A stretch of 26,585 nt of DNA from an uncultured Collinsella sp. (lineage in GTDB: Bacteria; Actinomycetota; Coriobacteriia; Coriobacteriales; Coriobacteriaceae). The stretch is taken from assembly GCA_900554325.1 (NCBI GenBank), contig USHA01000022.1, positions 1-26,585 of the forward strand, in the 5' to 3' direction. Position 1 is the stretch's first letter, and every line of letters begins with the position of its first letter. The position numbers and the translations under genes are program-made. The notes under the pieces were generated by a model. It was not told the origin of the DNA. It did no database searches and worked only from the letters and a program-made list of their open reading frames with translations. Of this stretch, positions 7,527 through 14,980 are shown piece by piece.

Positions 7527-8687
7527 ATGTCGGATTCGCCTAATTTTTTGACCTATGCCCAGACGGCGTTTGATCCGTTTGAGGAACGGCCGTTCTGCGC
7601 GGTGGATAGCCTGGTCTTTGCGTGGTTGTCCTATTTGCGTTTGCCGGGTGATATGGCGGAGCTGACGAACTGGCAGGGCCTAGACGTACGCGAGCTGCTG
7701 CGCGCCGAGTGCTACCAAGACATGATTGGCGACCTGTGGGATCCGGAGGGGAGCCGTGCCCTGTTGGAGGCTGTGGCAGCAAGCCCTCGCTACCGTGGCG
7801 TTCGTGTTTGCGGCTATCGTAGCGTGAGTGATGCCGAGACAACGGAGCAGTTTGCAGCCATGGCGTTCCGGTTTCCGGCGGGGTTTAGCTATCTTTCCTT
7901 CCGGGGGACCGACAGCACGATTGTGGGCTGGAAAGAGGACTTTAACATGGCGTTCCGGTGTCCTGTGCCGGCCCAGGAATCCGCGGCGCGTTATGTGGAC
8001 GAGGCGGCGGATGCGATTGACGGGCCGCTTTTGTGCGGAGGTCATTCCAAGGGTGGAAACCTTGCGGTGTACGGTGCGGCGATGTGCTCCGATGTCGCTC
8101 GTGAGCGAATCGAACGGGCGTATTCCCATGATGGTCCGGGCTTCGTCGAGGAGTTTCTGAACGGCAACGCCTTTGCCGATCTTTCCGGTAGAATCGACAA
8201 GACGCTACCTCGGTCGTCGATTTTTGGCATGATGTTCGAGACACAGGAGGACTATGCCATCGTCGAGAGCACTGAGTTCAGCCTGCTGCAGCACAATCCC
8301 TTTAGCTGGGTGGTTGATGGTCGCGACTTCGTGTACTGTGAGCGCCTGTCCGCCGGTGCTCGATACGTTGATGGCTCCATTCGCGAGATGCTGCTTGCGG
8401 TGTCGCCTAGCGAGCGCGAGCGTTTTGTAGATGCGTTGTTCTCCGTGTTTGAGGCTACGGGTGCTGAGCGGTTTGCGGATATCGCTGGGAATCTGCGCGA
8501 GAGCCTGCCCGTGATGCTCCAGGCTGCGCAAGGCTTTGACAAGGATACGCGACGCTTTGTCTCGCAGACCATCGCGGCAATCCTAAAATGCGCGCTGCTG
8601 CCCAAACGACCCCAGATCGACATGCCCGCAGCCGGTAAGAGTTTGGCAGAACAACTCGAGGCGTGGCAGTCCGAGCTCCTGCGCTAG
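7527..8687 (+). CDS. DUF2974 (Mbeg1-like) alpha/beta-hydrolase
   Basis: A 386-residue protein of the Mbeg1-like family (DUF2974), related to lipases. The nucleophile elbow GGHSKGGNLA is visible with Ser174, and the upstream YLSFRGTDST segment is the oxyanion-side strand typical of the family. A downstream acid may be in YSHDGPGF and the His in the LLQHNPFSW region, but I cannot assign the triad fully. The N-terminus has the family pattern DSLVFAWLSYLRL. There is no signal peptide, so it is predicted cytosolic. The ATG at 7527 follows GGGAGG by 4-5 bases. The substrate is unknown. It is a single gene bracketed by two copies of a palindromic repeat. Confidence 0.88.
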   Translation: MSDSPNFLTYAQTAFDPFEERPFCAVDSLVFAWLSYLRLPGDMAELTNWQGLDVRELLRAECYQDMIGDLWDPEGSRALLEAVAASPRYRGVRVCGYRSVSDAETTEQFAAMAFRFPAGFSYLSFRGTDSTIVGWKEDFNMAFRCPVPAQESAARYVDEAADAIDGPLLCGGHSKGGNLAVYGAAMCSDVARERIERAYSHDGPGFVEEFLNGNAFADLSGRIDKTLPRSSIFGMMFETQEDYAIVESTEFSLLQHNPFSWVVDGRDFVYCERLSAGARYVDGSIREMLLAVSPSERERFVDALFSVFEATGAERFADIAGNLRESLPVMLQAAQGFDKDTRRFVSQTIAAILKCALLPKRPQIDMPAAGKSLAEQLEAWQSELLR

Positions 8688-8690
8688 TCA

Positions 8691-8723
8691 TTGGTGCAAA
8701 GCAACCTGTCCCCGATGCGCCAA
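8691..8723 (+). repeat. Palindromic repeat, copy 2
   Basis: A 33-base unit with ends TTGGTGC and GCGCCAA and the core AAAGCAACCTGTCCCC. It matches copy 1 at 7479-7509 at most positions, and paired changes in the arms (TGCA/TGCA in copy 1, TGC/GCG in copy 2) still leave an inverted repeat. It begins 4 bases after the hydrolase stop codon and may act as its terminator. Confidence 0.6.
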
Positions 8724-8789
8724 TCTTCGATGCGCTTGGGGCGGGTTCGACCGCTATACTGATTCGTGCTCAATTCGATCTAGAACGGA

Positions 8790-9803
8790 ATGCCGTATAT
8801 GAAAATCAATCACGCGATTCTGCATATCCTGGACTTTGACTCTGCCGTCAACGTCATGAGCCAGCGCGAGCTCGATATCGAGAGCCGTACCGTGCGTAAT
8901 TTCGTAACCACGCACCTGCGGCGCGCTCGTACCTCGGCTGATAACAAGCGTGCCACGTTTGCCGAGAACTCCGCATTCGGCGGCGAGCTCAAGGGCTATT
9001 TCTTTGGCGAGCGCGAGTTCGTGGACCTGTCGCAGCAGATTGCGGAGTTTATCTCCTCCGAGCTCACCAAAGCCGAGAAAGCCGAGTCTACCGATGTGCT
9101 CGTGGCTGATTTTGACGACGATGAGGATGCCCGCTGGTTTGCCGTGATGCTGCTGGGCTCCAAGCAGGCTTTTATGCACGAGGTGGGTCGCGAAGAGGGC
9201 GAGGTGCGCAACGACATTGCGCGCCACTACGCCATTCTGCCGAATCCCTCGCAAAAGGTGCCGAGCTATGCAATCGTGCGTGCAAGCACCATGGAGATCG
9301 GCTATGTGGATAAGAAGCGCAAGATTGCCGGCGAGGATCGCATGCTCATTCCCGATGGCCTGCTGCAGTGCGACACGGGGGTATCGGGCAAGGAGGTCAT
9401 CGACACCGTGACGCGTGTGGTCGAGGAAGTCGCCGAGGAGCACGGTGCCAACACGGCTGTAGCACTCGCCAAGGTTAAGGCTGCTGTTGCCGAGAAAGTT
9501 GAGGATGACGAGGAACTGCCCCCTTGGGATATCGTCGATGAGGTCTTTGAGGACGAGCCGGTCATCAAGGAGAGCGTGCGCGCGGCACTGACCGAGGAGA
9601 AGGTTCCCGAGCGCGTTCCCGTGGAGCGCAAGCAGGTCGAGCGCGCGGCCGTGCGCAATCACAAGATTCGTACCGATACGGGCATCGAGATCAGCTTCCC
9701 GGCCGAGATGGGTTCGAACTCCGAGTACATCGAGTTTGTCAACGAGCCCAACGGCCTCATCTCCATCGAGCTCAAGAATATCGGCAGCATCGAGAATCGA
9801 TAA
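8790..9803 (+). CDS. Nucleoid-associated protein (37-kDa NA37/YejK family)
   Basis: A 337-residue protein matching the nucleoid-associated protein family (NA37, relatives of E. coli YejK/NdpA). The N-terminal pattern MKINHAILHILD, the middle ADFDDDEDARWFAVMLLGSK region and the later ILPNPSQKVPSYAIV stretch fit the family. A C-terminal basic/acidic segment (VERKQVERAAVRNHKIR) is followed by an EISFPAEMG end domain. Members bind DNA or protect the nucleoid, but the exact role is unsettled. Either the ATG at 8790 or the one at 8799 could be the start; neither has a strong ribosome site. The next gene, an antitoxin, begins 84 bases downstream behind its own promoter. Confidence 0.8.
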   Translation: MPYMKINHAILHILDFDSAVNVMSQRELDIESRTVRNFVTTHLRRARTSADNKRATFAENSAFGGELKGYFFGEREFVDLSQQIAEFISSELTKAEKAESTDVLVADFDDDEDARWFAVMLLGSKQAFMHEVGREEGEVRNDIARHYAILPNPSQKVPSYAIVRASTMEIGYVDKKRKIAGEDRMLIPDGLLQCDTGVSGKEVIDTVTRVVEEVAEEHGANTAVALAKVKAAVAEKVEDDEELPPWDIVDEVFEDEPVIKESVRAALTEEKVPERVPVERKQVERAAVRNHKIRTDTGIEISFPAEMGSNSEYIEFVNEPNGLISIELKNIGSIENR

Positions 9804-9826
9804 GGCTTTTTACTTTTGAATAAAAG

Positions 9827-9883
9827 TCTGGATTATTTTTTGAAGTATACTTTGAAATATAATCCAGATTATTTTTTGGAGGT
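9827..9883 (+). promoter_or_regulatory. Promoter and probable operator of the Phd/RelE-type operon
   Basis: A perfect TATAAT lies at 9858-9863. It overlaps the right half of a perfect inverted repeat TCTGGATTA (9827-9835)/TAATCCAGA (9860-9868), whose arms are each followed by ATTATTTTTTG-like A+T-rich direct repeats. This layout suits autorepression by the antitoxin. The ribosome site GGAGGT is at 9879-9884. The -35 box is not clear. Confidence 0.6.
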
Positions 9884-9887
9884 CAAA

Positions 9888-10238
9888 ATGTCCCCACTCG
9901 TTCTGGAAAAACCGGTGTTTACAAAAGACCAGGTTGTTTCTGCTACCGAAGCAAGCAAGTCCTTATCCGCCATTCGTAAACGCGCAAAACGCGCGCCTCA
10001 GTTCATTGCTGATCATAATGATATCGATACCGTGATTATCGACTATGCTGCCTATGAGGAAATGTACGGCGCGCTGCAGTATCTGCATGAACTTGAGATA
10101 AATCGCATCGCTGCGGATCGAGTCAAGCATGGTCCGCATGAGTTTGTTCCGTTTGAGGACGCCTTAACTGCCGAGGAGCTCGCGGAGCTTGAGTCGATGG
10201 ATTCGGACGCGATTCCCGACGAGGATCTTTTCGAATGA
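9888..10238 (+). CDS. Phd/YefM-type antitoxin
   Basis: A 116-residue antitoxin of a type II module. Its front half reads as the Phd/YefM DNA-binding domain (VVSATEASKSLSAIRKRAK, then DIDTVIIDYAAYEEM), and its acidic C-terminal tail (FEDALTAEELAELESMD...) would wrap the toxin. I chose the ATG at 9888 because GGAGGT lies 4-5 bases upstream and the promoter/operator is directly before it. A TTG/ATG-like earlier frame start at 9816 would lie inside the operator. The stop overlaps the toxin start by 4 bases (ATGA), so the two are translationally coupled. The A+T-rich upstream region differs from the surrounding chromosome and suggests acquisition. Confidence 0.85.
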   Translation: MSPLVLEKPVFTKDQVVSATEASKSLSAIRKRAKRAPQFIADHNDIDTVIIDYAAYEEMYGALQYLHELEINRIAADRVKHGPHEFVPFEDALTAEELAELESMDSDAIPDEDLFE

Positions 10239-10579
10239 GCGGGCATTTTGTTGTCGGCTTTTTGAATCGAGACGTCGAGAAGGAATATCAAAAACTAGAT
10301 GGATCCCAGCGCAGGCTCGTCCGTATTGCCGTCGCAAAATTAAAGACGCGCGCTGATGAAATCGGAACGCCGCTTCACGGCGAGCTCGCCGGCTGCAAAA
10401 AGATTAAATGGCGGAATGCGGGACTCAGAATGGTTTTCCGAATCCGAGAGGACGGAATGGTTGAGATTGCCGAGATTGTGGCAATAGGGCGGCGCGATCG
10501 TTCCGAGGTCTATAAGACGGCCGTAGGGCGTCTGTCAAAGCAACCCGCCATGGTTGAATACGATGGAACCCTGAGATAA
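10235..10579 (+). CDS. RelE/ParE-family toxin
   Basis: A 114-residue toxin partner of the preceding antitoxin. It has the compact RelE/ParE pattern: an N-terminal helix pair (DVEKEYQKLDGSQRRLVRIAVAK), the strand GCKKIKWRNAGLRMVFRIRE with its conserved Arg, and a final IVAIGRRDRSEVYKTA. RelE members cleave mRNA at the ribosome and ParE members poison gyrase; the KIKWR..GLRMVFRI pattern and IAIGRRDRSEVY ending favour the RelE/mRNA interferase type, but this is inference. The start ATG overlaps the antitoxin stop (ATGA). A perfect 13-base-pair terminator begins at its stop codon. Confidence 0.85.
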   Translation: MSGHFVVGFLNRDVEKEYQKLDGSQRRLVRIAVAKLKTRADEIGTPLHGELAGCKKIKWRNAGLRMVFRIREDGMVEIAEIVAIGRRDRSEVYKTAVGRLSKQPAMVEYDGTLR

Positions 10580-10616
10580 AGAAGGCCGAAGTCCCGGGCG
10601 GGGCTTCGGCCTTCTT
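10579..10616 (+). terminator. Strong terminator after the toxin gene
   Basis: AAGAAGGCCGAAG (10579-10591) pairs perfectly with CTTCGGCCTTCTT (10604-10616) around a 12-base loop. The left arm overlaps the toxin stop codon. A- and T-rich edges on both sides allow function in either direction. Confidence 0.85.
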
Positions 10617-10659
10617 GCTTGGGGCTTAATTACGCTACAGGTTGAGCGTACGTCAGCGA

Positions 10660-10757
10660 AAACGCCCCAGAGCGAGCAAGGTGACGTGAAAGAGGAGGGC
10701 ATTGACCTTCTGGTCATGCCCGACGATTGAACGTCAGATTGCCGCTCTGGGGCGTTT
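10660..10757. other. Nested palindromic element, possible structured RNA
   Basis: Three inverted repeats are nested in 98 bases. The outer arms AAACGCCCCAGAGCG (10660-10674) and CGCTCTGGGGCGTTT (10743-10757) match perfectly over 15 bases. Within them TGACGT (10682-10687) pairs with ACGTCA (10731-10736). In the centre GGGCATTGACC/GGTCATGCCC (10697-10721) forms a 10-base-pair stem with one bulged T and the loop TTCT. It lies between convergent genes and contains no open frame. A transcribed RNA, a terminator cluster or a mobile palindromic unit are all possible. Confidence 0.6.
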
Positions 10758-10770
10758 GCAGCGTCGACTT

Positions 10771-10798
10771 GTTACGCGGTTTGTCAAAACCGCGTAAC
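10771..10798 (-). terminator. Hairpin after the dap operon
   Basis: GTTACGCGGTTT (10771-10782) and AAACCGCGTAAC (10787-10798) form a perfect 12-base-pair stem with a 4-base loop, 2 bases past the dapH stop codon. There is no U-run on either side, so termination may depend on Rho or on the downstream palindromes. Confidence 0.65.
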
Positions 10799-10800
10799 TA

Positions 10801-11520
10801 TTAAAGTTGACGTAAGCCCTCTTCGAGGCCGGTTTTGCTGTCGGTCTTCTCGTCGCGCATCTTGATAACGCGGGCGGGGACACCGGCCACGACGGCGCCG
10901 GCGGGGACGTCCTCGACGCATACGGCACCGGCAGCCACGACGGCGCCCTTACCCACGCGCACGCCCTCCAGGACCACGGCGTTGGCGCCGATCATGACAT
11001 CATCCTCGATGATGACGGGCGTGGCGCTCGCGGGCTCAACGACACCTGCCAGTACGGTGCCGGCGCCGATGTGGCAGTTCTTGCCCACGGTTGCGCGGCC
11101 GCCCAGGACGGCGCCCATATCAATCATAGAGCCCTCGCCGATAACGGAGCCGATGTTGATGATGGCACCCATCATGATGACGGCGCGGTCGCCGATCTCG
11201 ACGCGGTCGCGGATGATTGCGCCCGGCTCGATGCGGGCGTTGATGCCCTTAAGGTCGAGCATGGGGACGGCGGAGTTGCGGCAGTCATTCTCGACGTCGT
11301 AGTAGTCGATGGAGTCGGCATTGGCATCGAGGATGGCCTTGAGCTCGTCCCAGTCGCCAAAGACGGTCTTGCCACGACGGCCGCCGTAGACGTGCGCATC
11401 GCCCCAGGCAACCTTCATGCCGGGCTTCTCGCGCACATACAGTTTGACGGGCGTCTTTTTAGGCGCGGTGGCGATGTAATTGATGATCTCCTGTGCATCC
11501 ATTTCGGCTGCGTTGCTCAT
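10801..11520 (-). CDS. dapH: Tetrahydrodipicolinate N-acetyltransferase
   Basis: Transfers acetyl from acetyl-CoA to tetrahydrodipicolinate, opening the acetyl branch of diaminopimelate/lysine synthesis. At 239 residues it has the usual length. Residues 1-85 match the DapH N-terminal domain (AQEIINYIATAPKKTPVK, then VFGDWDELKAIL). The rest is a left-handed beta helix of hexapeptide repeats (INARIEPGAIIRDRVEIGDR, GAVLGGRATVGKNCHIGAGT, ending AGVPARVIK). Its PVIIEDDVMIGANAVVLEGV stretch is typical of the acetyl- rather than succinyl-transferase. The ATG is preceded by AAGGAGAG. It is the last gene of the lysA-dapA/dapB/dapH unit, 39 bases after dapB, and a hairpin follows at once. The presence of this enzyme defines which branch the organism uses. 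Confidence 0.94.
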   Translation of the reverse strand: MSNAAEMDAQEIINYIATAPKKTPVKLYVREKPGMKVAWGDAHVYGGRRGKTVFGDWDELKAILDANADSIDYYDVENDCRNSAVPMLDLKGINARIEPGAIIRDRVEIGDRAVIMMGAIINIGSVIGEGSMIDMGAVLGGRATVGKNCHIGAGTVLAGVVEPASATPVIIEDDVMIGANAVVLEGVRVGKGAVVAAGAVCVEDVPAGAVVAGVPARVIKMRDEKTDSKTGLEEGLRQL

Positions 11521-11559
11521 TTGCTATCTCTCCTTTGGGTGGATTCGGTTGATATCTGG

Positions 11560-12300
11560 TTAGGCAAACATGACCTGGTCGAACGTATAGAAGCCGGGTT
11601 CGCGGGCGACGAGCTTCTGCGCGGCTGCCAGGGCGCCGTTGACAAAGATCTGACGGCTCGTGGCGCGGTGGGTGAGCGTGACCTCCTCGTCCTGGCCAAA
11701 GAAACTCACTTCGTGGACGCCGGCGACAGTGCCACCGCGCAGCGAGTGCATGCCGATCTCCTTGGGATCGCGTGCTCCGCACATGCCCTCGCGGCCATAG
11801 ACGGGGTGGTAGCCTGCCTCGGGCTCGGCTTCGACGACGGCGTCGAGCAACAACTTGGCAGTGCCGCTGGGGGCGTCGACCTTTTGGTTATGGTGCGTCT
11901 CGACGATTTCGCAGTCAAAGCCGGGCAGCTCGCGTGTAGCCTGCGCTACCAGATGGCGCAGGGCTGCGATACCGATGGAGTAATTGCCCGAGTGCATAAC
12001 GCGGGTGTTCTGGCCCAGCTCACGCAGGCGGTCCATCTGCTCGGGGGTGTAGCCTGTGGTGCCTGAGACCAACGCCGCGCCCGTGCGCTCGACATAGGCG
12101 ACGACAGCGTCGAAGGTCGCGACGTTCGAGAAGTCGATAATCACATCGGCAGCCGGTGCGTTCTCGAGCTCGCTCAAATCGAAGCCAATCTGGGCCACGA
12201 TATCAAAAACGGGCTGCCCGGCGGCATCGACAATGCTTTCGGCGGTGGTGCGGATGAGCGAGCCCATGCGGCCCGTTCCCATAATGACGGTCTTAATCAA
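11560..12300 (-). CDS. dapB: 4-hydroxy-tetrahydrodipicolinate reductase
   Basis: Reduces the DapA product with NAD(P)H to tetrahydrodipicolinate. The 246 residues show the Rossmann loop MGTGRMGSLI at the N-terminus, FSNVATFDAV and the SGTTGYTPEQ loop, then HSGNYSIGIAAL. The catalytic and substrate-binding motif ETHHNQKVDAPSGTAKLLLD follows. A TTG start (12298-12300) overlaps the dapA stop codon region by 8 bases, with a GAAGGGAG ribosome site inside the end of dapA, so translation is coupled to the fusion gene upstream. An alternative start at the ATG seven codons on would remove the first beta strand and is less likely. It is the second gene of the riboswitch-controlled unit. Confidence 0.95.
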   Translation of the reverse strand: MIKTVIMGTGRMGSLIRTTAESIVDAAGQPVFDIVAQIGFDLSELENAPAADVIIDFSNVATFDAVVAYVERTGAALVSGTTGYTPEQMDRLRELGQNTRVMHSGNYSIGIAALRHLVAQATRELPGFDCEIVETHHNQKVDAPSGTAKLLLDAVVEAEPEAGYHPVYGREGMCGARDPKEIGMHSLRGGTVAGVHEVSFFGQDEEVTLTHRATSRQIFVNGALAAAQKLVAREPGFYTFDQVMFA

Positions 12301-14602
12301 GCAGACCAGCTCCCTTCAGAGCATCGGTAAGTGCGGATCGCGTGTCGTCTGCCATGGGGCACAGCGGCATACGGTAGTTTGCCTCGATCATGCCCATCTG
12401 GGCGAGCGCTTCCTTAACGGGGATGGGGTTGACCTCGCTAAAGAGGGCATTGATGAGCGGCTGACCGGCAATCTGGATATCGCGGGCGCGCTCCACGTCG
12501 CCGTCCAAATAGGCGTGGCACATGTCGTGCACGAGCTGCGGCTGAACATCGGCCCACACGCTGATGGTGCCCGAGGCGCCCAGGCTCATGAGCGGCACGG
12601 TAAGCGCGTCCTCGCCCGAGTACATGCGGAAGTCGTCTGACAGCAGGTGAGCGATCTTGGCCGCGTAGGCGACGTCGCCCGAGGCTTCCTTAATACCCAT
12701 GATGTTGGGATGTGCGGCCAGGCGCTCTACGTTGTGCTCGCTGATACCGCAGCCGCAACGACCGGGGATGTTGTACAGGATGCAGGGAATGTCCACGGCA
12801 TCGGCTACGGTCTTAAAGTGCTGATAGATACCCTCTTCGTTAGACTTGTTGTAGTAGGGGGTAATGAGCAGCAGGCCGTCGGCTCCCAAGCCCTGGTAAG
12901 TAAGCGACTTGGTGAGCATGGTCTGCGTGGAGTTGGAGCCCGAGCCGGCGATGACGGGGACGCGTCCTGCAACTTGCTTGACCACCGCGGCGACAACGGA
13001 GTTGTCCTCGTCGTCGGTCATCGTGGCGCTCTCGCCGGTGGTGCCTAGGGTGAGGATGGCGTCGGTGCCGTTTTGCAGGTGGAAATCGATAAGGCGCCCA
13101 AGCGCGTCAAAGTCGACACTGCCGTCCTTTTTAAACGGCGTAACCAGGGCGACGATTGAGCCCTCGAGATTGCGGATGTCCATGTTCTTCTCCTTCGCCT
13201 CCGCGATCTGGATGCGTTTGTTCCATTGAGCTGCGACTGCCAGGCGCTCGTCTTGGGCGCGACGGCGGGCGCTTTCGGCGCGCGACTTGGCCAGCAGCTC
13301 TCGGCCGCACGGCAGCACGTCGAGCGTGGAAAAGTAATCGCCCGGGCGCTCGGCGCGGCGGATGAGGTCGGCCGCGCCATCGGGGCGCAGCAGGACCTCG
13401 GCGGAGCGCAGACGTCCGTTGTAGTTGTAGCCCATGGAGTAGCCATGCGCACCGGTATCGTGGATTACAAGCAGGTCATCCATGTCGATATGCGGCAGCT
13501 CGCGGTCGATGGCGAACTTGTCGTTGTTTTCGCACAGGTTGCCCGTGATATCGTACGTGTTCGTGACGGGAGCTGCGGACTTGTCGGGGCCACCCGGCTG
13601 GCCCATCACTGTAACGTGGTGGTAAGCGCCATACATGGCAGGACGAATGAGGTCGACGGCACTTGCGTCCACGCCGATATAGTCTTTGTAGATCCGCTTT
13701 TCGTGAATGGCCTTGGTGACCAGGCACCCGTAGGGGCCCATCATAAAGCGGCCCATCTCGGTGCAGATCGCCACATCGCCCATGCCGGCGGGAACCAGGA
13801 TCTCGTCGTAGGCCGCGTGTACACCCTCGCCGATGGCGTGGATGTCATTGGCCTGCTGCTCGGGCAGGTAGGGGATACCCACACCGCCGGACAGATTGAT
13901 AAAGGCGACATGTGCACCGGTCTCGCGCTCCAGGCGCACGGCAAGTTCAAAGAGGATTCGCGCGAGCTTGGGGTAGTAATCGTTGGTGACGGTGTTGCTG
14001 GCAAGGAAGGCATGGATGCCAAAGTCCTCGGCGCCCTTGGCCTTGAGCATGCGGAAGGCATCAAAGAGCTGCTCGGTGGTCATGCCGTACTTGGAATCGC
14101 CCGGGTTGTCCATAATGCCGTTGGAAAGCTGGAACAGGCCGCCCGGGTTAAAACGGCAGCTCACCGTCTTGGGGATGGGTCCCGCGACGCGCTCGTAAAA
14201 CTCAATGTGGCTGATATCGTCGAAGTTGACGATGGCGCCCAACTTGTCGGCAAGCTCAAAGTCTGCCGCCGGCGTGTCGTTGGACGAGAACATGATGTCA
14301 TGGCCGGTGATGCCCAGCGAGCGGGCGATCATGAGCTCGGTATAGCTCGAGCAATCGCAGCCGCAGCCGTATTCGTTGAGAATTGAGATAAGGGCCGGGT
14401 TGGGGTTGGCCTTGACGGCAAAGTACTCCTTAAACCCCGGGTTCCACGCAAAGGCGTCGCGCACTTCTTGCATGTTGCGGCGGATACCCGCCTCGTCGTA
14501 TAGATGAAACGGCGTGGGGAACTGCTCGACGATATGCTCGAGTGTCTCCTTGTCCACAAACGGCTGCTTGGCCGCATATGCCTCGTTGGGGGTCAATGCC
14601 AT
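12293..14602 (-). CDS. Fused diaminopimelate decarboxylase - dihydrodipicolinate synthase (LysA-DapA)
   Basis: One 769-codon frame joins the last enzyme of lysine synthesis to the first committed one. Residues 1-~425 are LysA, a fold-type III PLP decarboxylase: the PLP lysine in YFAVKANPNP, the glycine loop NLSGGVGIPY, and the C-terminal CENNDKFA and HDTGAHGYSMGYNYN motifs. Residues ~425-473 are a charged, helical linker rich in Ala, Arg, Lys and Glu. Residues 474-769 are a complete DapA with TLGTTGESAT, the Tyr-Arg motif LYNIPGRCG and the Schiff-base Lys in MGIKEASGD. No stop separates them. The DapA part begins with an ATG (13183) preceded by an AAGGAG site 6 bases away, so free DapA of 296 residues may also be made. 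A lysine riboswitch lies upstream. A sequencing error removing a stop cannot be excluded. Confidence 0.9.
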   Translation of the reverse strand: MALTPNEAYAAKQPFVDKETLEHIVEQFPTPFHLYDEAGIRRNMQEVRDAFAWNPGFKEYFAVKANPNPALISILNEYGCGCDCSSYTELMIARSLGITGHDIMFSSNDTPAADFELADKLGAIVNFDDISHIEFYERVAGPIPKTVSCRFNPGGLFQLSNGIMDNPGDSKYGMTTEQLFDAFRMLKAKGAEDFGIHAFLASNTVTNDYYPKLARILFELAVRLERETGAHVAFINLSGGVGIPYLPEQQANDIHAIGEGVHAAYDEILVPAGMGDVAICTEMGRFMMGPYGCLVTKAIHEKRIYKDYIGVDASAVDLIRPAMYGAYHHVTVMGQPGGPDKSAAPVTNTYDITGNLCENNDKFAIDRELPHIDMDDLLVIHDTGAHGYSMGYNYNGRLRSAEVLLRPDGAADLIRRAERPGDYFSTLDVLPCGRELLAKSRAESARRRAQDERLAVAAQWNKRIQIAEAKEKNMDIRNLEGSIVALVTPFKKDGSVDFDALGRLIDFHLQNGTDAILTLGTTGESATMTDDEDNSVVAAVVKQVAGRVPVIAGSGSNSTQTMLTKSLTYQGLGADGLLLITPYYNKSNEEGIYQHFKTVADAVDIPCILYNIPGRCGCGISEHNVERLAAHPNIMGIKEASGDVAYAAKIAHLLSDDFRMYSGEDALTVPLMSLGASGTISVWADVQPQLVHDMCHAYLDGDVERARDIQIAGQPLINALFSEVNPIPVKEALAQMGMIEANYRMPLCPMADDTRSALTDALKGAGLLD

Positions 14603-14673
14603 GTCCCGTAAACCTCGCTATCCAGACGGCGCCATCTGCGCATCGAATCCGCATAGCGTGGACCCAATGTCCG

Positions 14674-14830
14674 GATAGCGCTCCCGCATTGCTGCAGACA
14701 GTCCTGCGAGTGTTTCCCGCAGGCCCACCAGGCTGTTCGTGCCCGAAAAACCCAGTTCGGCGGGTTTCGCCTCCCCGCGGGGTCAAAGTCTGCCGACTCG
14801 CCCGCGGCTCTTCGTGCCCGCGCCTCTATC
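14674..14830 (-). promoter_or_regulatory. Lysine riboswitch (L box) upstream of lysA-dapA
   Basis: Read on the minus strand, the leader starts with GATAGAGGCGC (5' side of P1 at 14826-14830). It continues with the AAGAG and GAGT elements and a GGGGAGGCGAAACCCGCCGAA segment resembling the conserved GGGGAGCG...GCCGAAG block. It closes with GGGAGCGCTATC, whose CTATC pairs back to GATAG. The 157-base span and closing stem match the lysine aptamer. No U-run follows, and ATAGCGAGG just before the lysA start can pair with CGCTAT elements upstream. Control of ribosome access is therefore more likely than termination. Identification is by motif; switching direction is inferred. Confidence 0.85.
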
Positions 14831-14980
14831 AAGTGGTAAAGACCCTACCACGTTGCACTTTACCAAACAAGAGTATTCGTATATAACGTTTAAAAAATGC
14901 AGCATCATGCTAGAAACGAGGGCGCCACAATCCTGCGTCACAATAGGTGACAACTGAGTTGCCCCATGAAAGGAATCCCC

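Noticed and set aside
14603..14980. Small open frames in the lysA/M20 divergent region
   Set aside because: They overlap the lysine aptamer and lack ribosome sites; the region is explained by the riboswitch and promoters.
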